NCBI GenBank assembly: GCA_025924435.1
Contig: JAICIL010000156.1
Location: 1 to 9,933 of the forward strand
DNA length: 9,933 bases
Source: Chloroflexia bacterium
GTDB lineage: Bacteria > Chloroflexota > Chloroflexia > Thermomicrobiales > JALYUS01
Direction: 5' to 3'
Part shown: positions 1 to 6,632 of the stretch, piece after piece
How positions within the stretch are numbered: the stretch's first letter is position 1
How the letters are laid out: the number at the start of each line of letters is the position of its first letter
The notes under the pieces: model-generated
Told to the model about the DNA's origin: nothing
What the model saw: only the letters and a program-made list of their open reading frames with translations
The model's database searches: none
Program-made: the position numbers and the translations under genes

Positions 1-21
1 AGACTGCGGTCAGGGACAATG

Positions 22-124
22 TTGAACCGCGAAGGCGCGACGGATGCGAAGAGGGGAAGAGATTAAGAGCATCGGTCCTCTTTTCTACTGTTTCCGTCGC
101 GTCCGTCGCGCCTTCGCGGTTCAA
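22..124. repeat. 23-bp perfect inverted repeat upstream of the CruA-like gene
   Basis: The arms 22-44 and 102-124 are exact reverse complements over 23 bases (left arm TTGAACCGCGAAGGCGCGAC plus GGA). They flank a 57-nt spacer that is partly self-complementary. The right arm contains imperfect 8-9-nt units built on GTCCGTCGC and GCCTTCGC. The right arm ends inside the A-rich run just before the ribosome-binding site of the next gene (AAAAAGGA, 123-130). In RNA this would make a very stable stem directly 5' of the start region. The pattern resembles the 'cgaaggcgcgaagg' type of dispersed repeat found in several phyla. No T-tract follows, so it does not look like an intrinsic terminator. No gene is seen in 1-136. 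Confidence 0.85.
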
Positions 125-136
125 AAAGGAGTTTCC

Positions 137-1927
137 ATGGCGATTGCTACTGAAGCCGTGACGATCTTTGAGAGGCTGCGGGTGCGCTATCCGCGGACGG
201 TGGCGGCGTTCGCGGCGATGCCGGGCGGGGAGGGGTCGCTGGCGGCGGTGGCGCGGCTGGACGAGCGCTTCGCGGCGGTCGTGCGGGGCGTGGCGGCGGA
301 CGAAGTCGTCATCCCGTGCGACGCGCTCCCGGCGGCGACGCACGGCGCGTACGACGTCCTGTACATCGGCGGCGTGCTCGGTCTCATCAATGCGACGGCG
401 CTGGCGGTGGGAGCGGCGCGGGATAGGATGGTAGGATCGGGGAGGGCGGTTCATCCTGCCCAAAGGGCACCCGCGCCCCTACGAATTGCATTGCTGGACG
501 AAGGAAAAGCGGGGAACGCGCACCGGGAGTGGAACATCTCCCTCGCGGAACTCGCGGAACTCGTCCGCGCCGGGGTGGCGACGTGGGACGACCTCGCCGG
601 GATCGTCGCGAATCGCTATCGGGAGGGGATTGTCCGCTTCCACGCGGAGACGATTGACGTGCCCGAAGCACGGGTAACGACCGAAGATGTCCTCGATGTC
701 GCCGTGCGCGCCGATGCACTGCTCGCCCACTGCCGCCGCCGCTTCATCGCACTCGGCGGCACGATCCACGAGGGGCGGCGCTTCCTGCGCTGCTACCAGC
801 GGTCGCGCGGGCGCGTCGGCGCGGTGGTCGAGGTTGAGGGGCCGGGCGGGTTGGAGCGGTACGGCGCGCGGCTCGTCGTGGACGCGATGGGGACGGTCTC
901 GCCGATTGCTTGGGCGATCAACCGGGGCGGTGCGTTGCAGGGCGTCTGCCCGACGGCGGGGACGACGGCGCGCGGCTTCCGGCGCGGAAGCGGGCCGCGC
1001 GAGGTGGACCCGGCGACCGGCGAGGTGCTCATCACCATCGCGGACGTGCAGGAGGGGCGGCAACTGATCTGGGAGGGCTTCCCGGCCAGCGCGGACGAGT
1101 ACACCGTCTACCTCTTCTACTACGACCGCGTGGACCCCGCGCGCCCGCAATCGCTCCTCGACCTCTTCGAGCGGTACTTCACGCTTCTGCCGACCTATAA
1201 GGAGCCGGGGCCGGACTTCGCGCACCTGAAACCCGTCTACGGCTTCATCCCGGCGCGCTATCACGACGTGCGGCGCGGCACGGGGGCGGCGCGGGGGATC
1301 GTCTCGATCGGCGACGCGGCGGCGCAGCAATCGCCGCTGACCTTCTGCGGCTTCGGCTCGCACACCCGCAACCTCCAGCGGATCACCGGGATGCTGCGCT
1401 ACTGCCTCGCGCACGATCTCCTGGAAGCGGAGCATCTGCGGCACGCGGGCGCGCATCAGGCGAACATGGCGCCGCTCTGGGGCCTCTCGCGGATGATGGC
1501 GCACCGGGAAGGGGGCGATCCGGCCGCCGTCAACCGGATCATGAATGTCTTCCTCGGCGCGCTGAACGGCCTGGGGGAGGAGACGACGCGCCGTTTCCTG
1601 CGCGACAACCCGTCCTGGCGGGAGTACACGGCGATGATGCTCGCCACCGTGCGCCGCCAGCCGTGGGTGCTGCCCGCGCTGCGCCGCGCGCTCGGCACGC
1701 GCGGACTCGTGCAGTGGTTCGGGGATTACGGGCGGTTCGGCCTCCTGTCGCTCGGTCGCGCCGCGCTCGGCGACCCGCTCGTCGGCCCGCGGGCGCGGAT
1801 CGCCGCCATGATTGGCCGCCGCTTCCCCGCCGCCGGCCTCGCTCTCCGCGCCCGCCAGTGGGAGTGGCGCGCGATGCACGGTGGGCGCGAATCGCTGGAC
1901 GCGCCGCCGGGCCTTCCCTATGCGTAA
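137..1927 (+). CDS. CruA/CruP-like FAD-dependent oxidoreductase (lycopene cyclase family)
   Basis: 596-residue flavoprotein. The ATG at 137 is chosen because AAAAAGGA (123-130) sits at good spacing; an upstream ATG at 44 in the same frame would have to translate through the inverted repeat. Residues 71-90 (AYDVLYIGGVLGLINATALA) form a Rossmann nucleotide-binding unit. Its second half, RIALLDEGK, reaches the DEGK motif at 121-124 and is followed by REWNIS (130-135). Near 392-409, GDAAAQQSPLTFCGFGSH matches the conserved GDA...QSP.(S/T)F.GFGS.(T/V)R block that I associate with the CruA/CruP family. CruA enzymes cyclise lycopene to gamma/beta-carotene in green sulfur bacteria, cyanobacteria and Chloroflexus. 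CruP is a paralogue with a less clear role. About 20 residues (roughly 95-115) between the Rossmann glycines and the acidic strand end are encoded by a dispersed repeat and look like an insertion. No carotenoid gene is adjacent, so cyclase activity is not established; a generic flavin oxidoreductase is the alternative. Confidence 0.7.
   Translation: MAIATEAVTIFERLRVRYPRTVAAFAAMPGGEGSLAAVARLDERFAAVVRGVAADEVVIPCDALPAATHGAYDVLYIGGVLGLINATALAVGAARDRMVGSGRAVHPAQRAPAPLRIALLDEGKAGNAHREWNISLAELAELVRAGVATWDDLAGIVANRYREGIVRFHAETIDVPEARVTTEDVLDVAVRADALLAHCRRRFIALGGTIHEGRRFLRCYQRSRGRVGAVVEVEGPGGLERYGARLVVDAMGTVSPIAWAINRGGALQGVCPTAGTTARGFRRGSGPREVDPATGEVLITIADVQEGRQLIWEGFPASADEYTVYLFYYDRVDPARPQSLLDLFERYFTLLPTYKEPGPDFAHLKPVYGFIPARYHDVRRGTGAARGIVSIGDAAAQQSPLTFCGFGSHTRNLQRITGMLRYCLAHDLLEAEHLRHAGAHQANMAPLWGLSRMMAHREGGDPAAVNRIMNVFLGALNGLGEETTRRFLRDNPSWREYTAMMLATVRRQPWVLPALRRALGTRGLVQWFGDYGRFGLLSLGRAALGDPLVGPRARIAAMIGRRFPAAGLALRARQWEWRAMHGGRESLDAPPGLPYA
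418..482 (-). repeat. Dispersed hairpin repeat inserted in frame in the CruA-like gene
   Basis: Read on the minus strand, 456-474 is GCGGGTGCCCTTTGGGCAG. This is the same 19-20 nt core found at 7697-7715, 8639-8657 and 9060-9079. It forms the stem TGCCC/GGGCA (457-461 with 465-469) around an AAA triloop. Next to it, GTAGGGGCG (minus strand, 474-482) recurs exactly at 9131-9139. GGTAGGAT at 430-437 is the near-complement of ATCCTGCC at 453-460. The segment is read through without a stop and encodes roughly GSGRAVHPAQRAPAPL. Confidence 0.75.
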
Positions 1928-1962
1928 TGGGGCGGAGTATCTGCTGAATGCGAGGTAGGACA

Positions 1963-2406
1963 ATGGAAGACTGCATCTTTTGCGACATTATCGCCGGGAA
2001 CGCACCGGCAAGCGTCATCTACGAAGATGGATGCGTCATCGCCTTTCTGGATATTGGCCCCGTCAATGCCGGACATACGTTGGTTGTGCCGAAACGGCAC
2101 ATCCCATATATGGCGGATATGGACGAAGTGACCGGCATGCATCTCTTCGCCGTTACAATGCGGGTAGTGGCGGCGATCCGGCGGTCGGATCTCCGGTGCG
2201 AGGGGGTCAATCTCTTCCTCGCGGACGGCGAAGCGGCATTCCAGGAGGTCTTTCACCTGCACATGCACGCCTTTCCCCGGTTCGCGGGCGATGCGTTCCG
2301 TATCTCCGCCGATTGGTCGGCGCGGCCCGAACGCGAGGAATTGGACACCATCGCGGCCAGGATTCGTCGCGCGATCAGCGCTCCTTCGGCATCAGACGGA
2401 AGGTGA
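1963..2406 (+). CDS. HIT-family nucleotide-binding protein
   Basis: 147-residue histidine-triad protein, typical of the HINT/Hit branch. It starts CIFC (Cys4, Cys7), the usual zinc-binding N-terminus of bacterial Hit proteins. It then has the substrate-binding strand region NAGHTLVVPKRHIPYM (35-50) and ends with the triad FHLHMHAFPR (His98, His100, His102). By family knowledge the central His (His100) is the nucleophile that takes up the nucleotide. Such proteins hydrolyse nucleoside phosphoramidates or dinucleotides; the substrate here cannot be told from sequence. ATG 1963 is preferred over the in-frame ATG 1948 because AGGTAGGA (1953-1960) lies just upstream and the alignment to family N-termini begins there. 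The gap to the flavoprotein gene is 35 nt. The 3' end overlaps the opposing small gene by 32 bp. Confidence 0.93.
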   Translation: MEDCIFCDIIAGNAPASVIYEDGCVIAFLDIGPVNAGHTLVVPKRHIPYMADMDEVTGMHLFAVTMRVVAAIRRSDLRCEGVNLFLADGEAAFQEVFHLHMHAFPRFAGDAFRISADWSARPEREELDTIAARIRRAISAPSASDGR

Positions 2407-2623
2407 TCGCTCCCGTAGCGGGATCTACCGTGCGTTCGATGCGTGGCGAGCGTGGGGTTGCCCGGCGGGCGGTTGGCGGCACTTCGATACGGTCGCCGAC
2501 CGCTTCGAGGATGGCGGCGAAATCGGCCTCCAACCGCGCGAATTCGCGCCGGAGCACACGCAGAAACTCCGCGAGGGCCTCGGCCTCCTCCCGGAGCATC
2601 GTCAGTTCGTCGTCATGCGGCAC
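2375..2623 (-). CDS. Small helical protein of unknown function
   Basis: 82-residue protein on the minus strand, the only convincing minus-strand gene in the window. The GTG start (complement of 2621-2623) has a good ribosome-binding site, GAGGGAG (complement of 2630-2636), six bases away. Residues about 5-45 (DELTMLREEAEALAEFLRVL onwards) are rich in Glu, Leu, Arg and Ala with heptad-like spacing and should form amphipathic helices or a short coiled coil. The C-terminal half is basic and Pro-rich, then a short strand-turn-strand (IERTVDPATGAITFRLMP). I recognise no family. It converges on the HIT gene with a 32-bp overlap of the 3' ends and diverges from the transporter gene, sharing the 184-bp gap at 2624-2807. 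It could be an antisense-biased ORF; the start site and protein-like composition favour a real gene. Confidence 0.6.
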   Translation of the reverse strand: MPHDDELTMLREEAEALAEFLRVLRREFARLEADFAAILEAVGDRIEVPPTARRATPRSPRIERTVDPATGAITFRLMPKER

Positions 2624-2764
2624 CTGTCGCTCCCTCGATCTTCTCCTTCGGCGATATTCCCATTTCCCCGATCCGTTAATCGAATTGGCGCGGATTTTGG
2701 ATCATCGCGAGCCGCCCATTCCCGCGCGATGCATGGTACGATTGGGCGCGACATTTTCCGAACG

Positions 2765-2773
2765 TGGCATAAT
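2765..2773 (+). promoter_or_regulatory. Extended -10 promoter of the DHA2 transporter gene
   Basis: TGGCATAAT fits TGn plus a -10 hexamer CATAAT (5 of 6 to TATAAT), 34 nt before the ATG at 2808. This would start transcription near 2780. No convincing -35 is present at 17 nt, which is acceptable for an extended -10 element. The rest of the 184-bp gap (2624-2807) is AT-richer than its surroundings and shows no gene. Confidence 0.5.
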
Positions 2774-2807
2774 AGAGATCGCGAGAGACAAAAAAGGCGG
2801 GGGTGCA

Positions 2808-4508
2808 ATGGCGACGGCGCAGCGGGCGAAGCAGGCGGGCGGCAACAGTTTCCATACGCTGACGCAGCGGCAGATCGTCGGCACGATGACGGGCGTGATG
2901 CTCACGCTGCTGCTCGCCGCGCTGGACCAGACAATTGTCGGCACGGCGATGCCGCGCATCATCGCGCAACTGAACGGCTTCGACCGCTACGCCTGGGTGA
3001 CGACCGCCTACCTGCTCACCTCGACGGCGGCGGTGCCGATCTTCGGCAAACTCTCCGACATCTACGGGCGCAAGTGGTTCTACCTCGGCGGCGCGGTGCT
3101 CTTCGTCGTCGCCTCCGCGCTCTGCGGGGCGGCGGGCAGCATTCCCGGCGTCCCCGGCGGCGGCATGACGCAACTGATCCTCTTCCGCGGCCTGCAAGGG
3201 ATCGGCGGCGGCATCATCATGGGCATCACCTTCACGATCATCGGCGACATCTTCCCGCCCGCCGTGCGCGGCAAATATCAGGGGTTGCTGAGCGCCGTTT
3301 GGGGAATGTCCTCCGTCTTCGGGCCGACGCTCGGCGGCTGGATCACGGACAGTTTCTCGTGGCGGTGGATCTTCTACATCAACCTGCCCGTCGGCATCTT
3401 CGCCACCGCCGCACTCTATTTCGCCTTCCCGTACTTCAAGCCGGAGGGCGTCAAGCGGGTGATTGACTACGCCGGGGTGGTGACGTTGCTCAGCGGCCTC
3501 GTCCCGCTCCTGCTCGCGCTGACGTGGGTGACGGATTACGGCTGGGCCTCGCCGCGCGTCGTCGGCCTGCTCGTCGTCGCGTTCGTGATGCTCGTCGCCT
3601 TCGTCCTCGCGGAGACGCGCGCCGTCGAACCGCTCCTGCCGCTCTCGCTCTTCCGCGATCGGATCATCGCCCTCTCGACGGTCACCGTCTTCCTCAATGG
3701 GATGGCGATGTTCGCCGCCGTGCTCTTCATCCCGCTCTTCATGCAGACCGTGATCGGCGTCTCGGCGACGCAGTCCGGCTCGCTCTTAACGCCGATGATG
3801 GTGATCTGGTCGGTCGGCAGCATCGGCGCGGGCCAGATCGTCGCGCGGATGGGGCGGTACAAGGCGCTCGTCCTCTTCGGCCTCGCGATCATGACGATTG
3901 GCCTCTTCCTGCTCGGTCGGATGGGCGCGGGCACGTCGCGCCTCGTCGTCGTGGGCGACATGCTCCTCGTCGGCGCGGGGATGGGGCTGACGATGCCGAT
4001 TTTCACCCTGATCGTCCAGAACGCCGCGCCGCAGCGGCAGATCGGCGCGGCGACGGCGACCGTCCAGTTCTTCCGGCAGATCGGCGGCACGGTCGGCGCG
4101 GCGGTCTTCGGCTCGATCATGCTCAGCCGCTACAAGCTGCATTTCGACGGCGCGGTGCCGCCGGGGACACCATCGGCGGCGCTCAACGCCTTCAAGAACC
4201 CGCTGCAACTGGCGCAGGTCCTGCCGCAACTCAAGGACCAGTTCGCCGCCTTCCCGAACGGCGCGCAACTGTTGCAAACCCTGCTCGCCAACACGAAGGA
4301 CGCCCTCGTCTACGGGATCACCGGCGTCTTCCTGATCGGCATGTTCCTCTCTTTCGCCGCTTTCGTCATCAACTTCTGGCTGAAGGAGATCCCGCTTCGC
4401 GCCTCCTTCGCGCCGCCGGAGACGCCGACCGCCGAGGCGGCAATCCTGTCGAGCGAGACACCCCTCGGCGCGCCCTCCCTCAGCGGCACCGGCCAGGGCG
4501 ACGACTAG
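2808..4508 (+). CDS. DHA2-family (EmrB/QacA) MFS multidrug efflux transporter
   Basis: 566-residue inner-membrane H+-antiporter with about 14 hydrophobic segments, the length and topology of the DHA2 family. Signature motifs appear in order: LDQTIVGTAMP (39-49, motif D1 at the end of TM1, with the family-typical acidic Asp40), GKLSDIYGRK (80-89, motif A in the loop after TM2), RGLQGIGGG (127-135, motif B), GPTLGGW (162-168, antiporter motif C) and SWRWIFYINLPVG (174-186). ATG 2808 follows AAAGGCGGGGG, a strong ribosome-binding site, and the extended -10 at 2765-2773. In-frame ORF extension upstream to 1980 runs across the HIT gene and is not credible. A long extracytoplasmic loop precedes the last TM (about 440-500). 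Substrates cannot be predicted; drugs, dyes or lipids are typical. No membrane-fusion partner gene is adjacent. Confidence 0.93.
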   Translation: MATAQRAKQAGGNSFHTLTQRQIVGTMTGVMLTLLLAALDQTIVGTAMPRIIAQLNGFDRYAWVTTAYLLTSTAAVPIFGKLSDIYGRKWFYLGGAVLFVVASALCGAAGSIPGVPGGGMTQLILFRGLQGIGGGIIMGITFTIIGDIFPPAVRGKYQGLLSAVWGMSSVFGPTLGGWITDSFSWRWIFYINLPVGIFATAALYFAFPYFKPEGVKRVIDYAGVVTLLSGLVPLLLALTWVTDYGWASPRVVGLLVVAFVMLVAFVLAETRAVEPLLPLSLFRDRIIALSTVTVFLNGMAMFAAVLFIPLFMQTVIGVSATQSGSLLTPMMVIWSVGSIGAGQIVARMGRYKALVLFGLAIMTIGLFLLGRMGAGTSRLVVVGDMLLVGAGMGLTMPIFTLIVQNAAPQRQIGAATATVQFFRQIGGTVGAAVFGSIMLSRYKLHFDGAVPPGTPSAALNAFKNPLQLAQVLPQLKDQFAAFPNGAQLLQTLLANTKDALVYGITGVFLIGMFLSFAAFVINFWLKEIPLRASFAPPETPTAEAAILSSETPLGAPSLSGTGQGDD

Positions 4509-4510
4509 GG

Positions 4511-4605
4511 AAGGAACAAGTTGGAAGTAACAAGTCAAAAGCGGATAATGGCTGGGGTCCATTCGTCGCCACTTGTTACTTTCGACTCGTTACTCGTTAC
4601 TTGGT
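4511..4605. repeat. Inverted arms of 7-nt repeats between transporter and carboxypeptidase
   Basis: The left arm (4511-4542) is a run of 7-nt units of the AAGTAAC type. The right arm (4571-4605) is the complement type, ACTCGTT/ACTTGTT, with period 7. AAGTAACAAGT (4525-4535) and ACTTGTTACTT (4571-4581) are perfect reverse complements around a 35-nt spacer. The element nearly fills the gap before the carboxypeptidase ribosome-binding site at 4614. The hairpin lacks a T-tract, so I do not call it a terminator. Confidence 0.8.
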
Positions 4606-4613
4606 ACCGCGAC

Positions 4614-4620
4614 AAAGGAG
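4614..4620 (+). promoter_or_regulatory. Ribosome-binding site fixing the GTG start of the carboxypeptidase
   Basis: AAAGGAG lies six bases before the GTG at 4627. This decides the start in favour of GTG over the in-frame TTG/ATG-type codons near 4573, which would be translated out of the heptanucleotide repeat. Confidence 0.85.
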
Positions 4621-4626
4621 CAATCG

Positions 4627-5574
4627 GTGACCGAACGGCAGAAACCGCCCCGTTTGCAGGCCGGGATGACGCTGGGCGTCGTCGCGCCATCGAGCCAGAT
4701 TTTCGAGCGCTCCATCATCTATCGCGGCGTGGAAGTGCTGGAGAAGATGGGCTTCAACGTCGTCTTCGCGCCGCACGCGCGGGATCAGTACGGCTACCTC
4801 GGCGGGTCGGATCGCGACCGGGCGGATGATTTGCTCTCGATGTTTTTCCGCGACGACGTGGACGCCGTCATCTGCATGCGCGGCGGCGTGGGCGCGAATC
4901 GCACCGCGAACGCGCTCGATCGCGACCTGCTCGCCCAACTGAAGAACCGCCCGCCGAAGCCCTTCATCGGTTTCTCGGACATCACCGTGCCGCACGCCAT
5001 CTTCGCCAAAGAACTGAACTGGGTGACGTTCTATGGCCCGATGATCGTCACCTTCCCCCGCGCGACGGAGTACACGATCGCCGCCTTCCGCCGCGCCCTG
5101 ATGGAGACCGAGCCGTTCGACATCCTCCCCGACCCGGACGACCCATACGTCGAGACGATGGTGCCGGGCGTCGCGGAAGGGGAACTGGTCGGCGGCTGCC
5201 TGCAACTGCTCGCCGCGCTCGTCGGCACGCCGTGGGAGGTGGAGACGCGGGGGAAAATCCTCTTCTTTGAGGATGTCCATGTCCCGCCGTTTTCCATTGA
5301 TCGCTCGCTCTCGCAACTGATCGCCGCCGGGAAGTTGCAGGGATGCGCGGGTATCGTCATCGGCGAACACACCGATTGCGCGCCGAAGAACAACACCCCA
5401 TCGCTCAGCCTCGAACAGGTCTTCGACGATCTCATCCGCCCCCTGGGCATCCCGACGCTCTATCACCTCCCCATCGGCCACGGCAAGCACCTCGCCACGC
5501 TCCCCATCGGCGTGCAGGCGCGGCTCGACGCGACGAACAAGACCCTCAGCATCCTCGAACCAGGAATTCAATAG
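4627..5574 (+). CDS. Peptidase S66 family LD-carboxypeptidase
   Basis: 315-residue cytoplasmic serine peptidase of the LdcA/MccF family. LdcA removes the terminal D-Ala from murein tetrapeptide during cell-wall recycling; MccF-type relatives cleave microcin C-like compounds. The Ser-Glu-His triad can be placed by comparison with E. coli LdcA: Ser117 in GFSDIT (nucleophile elbow), Glu215 in LFFEDV, and His285 in LPIGHGKH. Other family blocks are VVAPSS (18-23), CMRGGVGANR (83-92), TFYGPM (134-139) and the C-terminal ATLPIGVQARLD. Length is normal. The start is GTG with AAAGGAG upstream. The stop codon TAG is fused to the first unit of a heptanucleotide repeat (TAGGACTGA). It is probably first in an operon with the kinase and the selenoprotein. 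Which S66 subgroup it belongs to is not resolved. Confidence 0.92.
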   Translation: MTERQKPPRLQAGMTLGVVAPSSQIFERSIIYRGVEVLEKMGFNVVFAPHARDQYGYLGGSDRDRADDLLSMFFRDDVDAVICMRGGVGANRTANALDRDLLAQLKNRPPKPFIGFSDITVPHAIFAKELNWVTFYGPMIVTFPRATEYTIAAFRRALMETEPFDILPDPDDPYVETMVPGVAEGELVGGCLQLLAALVGTPWEVETRGKILFFEDVHVPPFSIDRSLSQLIAAGKLQGCAGIVIGEHTDCAPKNNTPSLSLEQVFDDLIRPLGIPTLYHLPIGHGKHLATLPIGVQARLDATNKTLSILEPGIQ

Positions 5575-5684
5575 GACTGAGGACTGGGGACTGAGCGGGC
5601 AGCAATCCCGACCATCGCCAGATGGCGTGAATCCGATAGAGGGAGAGTGAGCGCGTGAGCGATGAGCATCCTCAGTCCTTCCCC
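5574..5684. repeat. Heptanucleotide repeat element spanning the carboxypeptidase stop and kinase start
   Basis: Three tandem 7-mers GGACTGA, GGACTGG, GGACTGA occupy 5574-5594, beginning within the carboxypeptidase stop codon. They are followed by GCGGGCA (5595-5601), a word shared with other elements in the window. The opposing arm TCCTCAGTCC (5669-5678) is the exact reverse complement of 5574-5583 and lies inside the first codons of the kinase. The kinase start codon (5655) and its ribosome-binding site lie between the arms. Confidence 0.8.
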
Positions 5685-6632
5685 GCTGTGGTAACGCTCG
5701 GCGAGGCGACGATTGACTTCATCGCGACGCGGGTGGGGGCGTTCGACACCTTCCCGCCCTTCGTGCCCGCGCCCGGTGGCGCGCCCGCGAATGTCGCGGT
5801 GGCGGTCGCCCGCCTCGGCGTGCCGGTCGCCTTCATCGGCCGGGTGGGGGACGACCCGTTCGGCCACGCGATCCTCGCCGGGTTCCGCGCCGCCGGGGTG
5901 GACGTCAGCGCGGCGCGCGTCACGCGGGAGGCGGACACCGCGCTCGCCTTCGCGACGTTTCCAAAGGAGGGCGAGCGGCAGTTCAACTTCATCTGGGATC
6001 GCTCCGCCGCGATGACCTACGACCCGGACGATCTGCCCGTGGAGCTCATCCGGCGCGCGCAATGCCTCTGCGCCCGGCTCGGTCGCTCCTCCGGCAGCCC
6101 GATGGAGCGGACGGCGCTGCGGGCGATGCAGGTCGCGCGGGAGGCGGGAATCGCCGTCGCCTTCGACCCGAATATCCGCCCCGCCGCGTGGCACAATCTG
6201 CAGGACGCCCGCGATTCCGTCTGGAAAATCTGGGAGTACGCGAACGTCGTCAAACTGGCGCAGGAGGACGCGACGATCCTCACCGGCCACGGCGACCCGG
6301 CCCGCGCGCTCCGCGAGGTCTGGCGGCCGCACATGCGCTTCCTGTGCGTCACGGACGGCCCGCACGGCTGCTGGTACACGCAGGACGGCGCGGCGGTGCG
6401 CTTCGTCCCCGCCTGGCCCGCCGAGGAGGTGGACGGCACCGGCGCGGGCGATGCCTTCCTCTCCGGCCTGCTCGCCGCGATGCACGGCCACGGCTGGGCC
6501 GCGCCGCTGACCGACGCGGATGTCCGCTTCGCCGCCGCCGTCGCCGCCGTCTGCGTCACCCGCTGGGGCGCGCAAGCCTCCCTCCCCACCCGCGCCGAGG
6601 TCGAGGCGTTTATTGGAGAAAGGTCGCAGTAG
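5655..6632 (+). CDS. PfkB-family carbohydrate kinase, fructokinase-like
   Basis: 325-residue ribokinase-fold sugar kinase that would phosphorylate a sugar or sugar acid with ATP in the cytoplasm. Domains in order: N-terminal strand VVTLGEATIDF (12-22); PfkB signature 1, GGAPANVAVAVARLG (41-55), followed by GRVGDDPFG (62-70); substrate-lid region with NFIWDRSAAM (111-120); DPNIRP (171-176); signature 2, DGTGAGDAFLSGLL (250-263), holding the anion hole and the catalytic Asp of GAGD (Asp256). DPN.RP and the lid pattern suit fructokinase or 2-keto-3-deoxygluconate kinase; the substrate is not decidable. The start is GTG 5655 after AGAGGGAGAG. A shorter start at the valine codons near 5688 would remove the repeat-derived residues HPQSFP but has no visible ribosome-binding site. 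The stop TAG is directly followed by the ATG of the next gene, which implies translational coupling. Confidence 0.9.
   Translation: MSDEHPQSFPAVVTLGEATIDFIATRVGAFDTFPPFVPAPGGAPANVAVAVARLGVPVAFIGRVGDDPFGHAILAGFRAAGVDVSAARVTREADTALAFATFPKEGERQFNFIWDRSAAMTYDPDDLPVELIRRAQCLCARLGRSSGSPMERTALRAMQVAREAGIAVAFDPNIRPAAWHNLQDARDSVWKIWEYANVVKLAQEDATILTGHGDPARALREVWRPHMRFLCVTDGPHGCWYTQDGAAVRFVPAWPAEEVDGTGAGDAFLSGLLAAMHGHGWAAPLTDADVRFAAAVAAVCVTRWGAQASLPTRAEVEAFIGERSQ

Noticed and set aside
22..124. Insertion sequence with terminal inverted repeats
   Set aside because: Only 57 nt lie between the arms, there is no transposase and I see no target-site duplication.
479..1963. 494-aa open frame on the minus strand opposite the flavoprotein gene
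   Set aside because: It is the antisense shadow of a GC-rich gene: Arg/Pro/Glu-rich, without motifs, and opposite a gene with clear family signatures.
4525..4581. Intrinsic terminator after the transporter gene
   Set aside because: The inverted repeat has a 35-nt spacer, a short AT-containing stem and no T-tract.
4708..4905. Loss of the catalytic serine in the LD-carboxypeptidase, suggested by RGGVGAN in place of RGGYGSN
   Set aside because: By counting along E. coli LdcA, the nucleophile is the Ser of the G-x-S-D-x-T motif, and here that is Ser117 in GFSDIT. The triad is intact.
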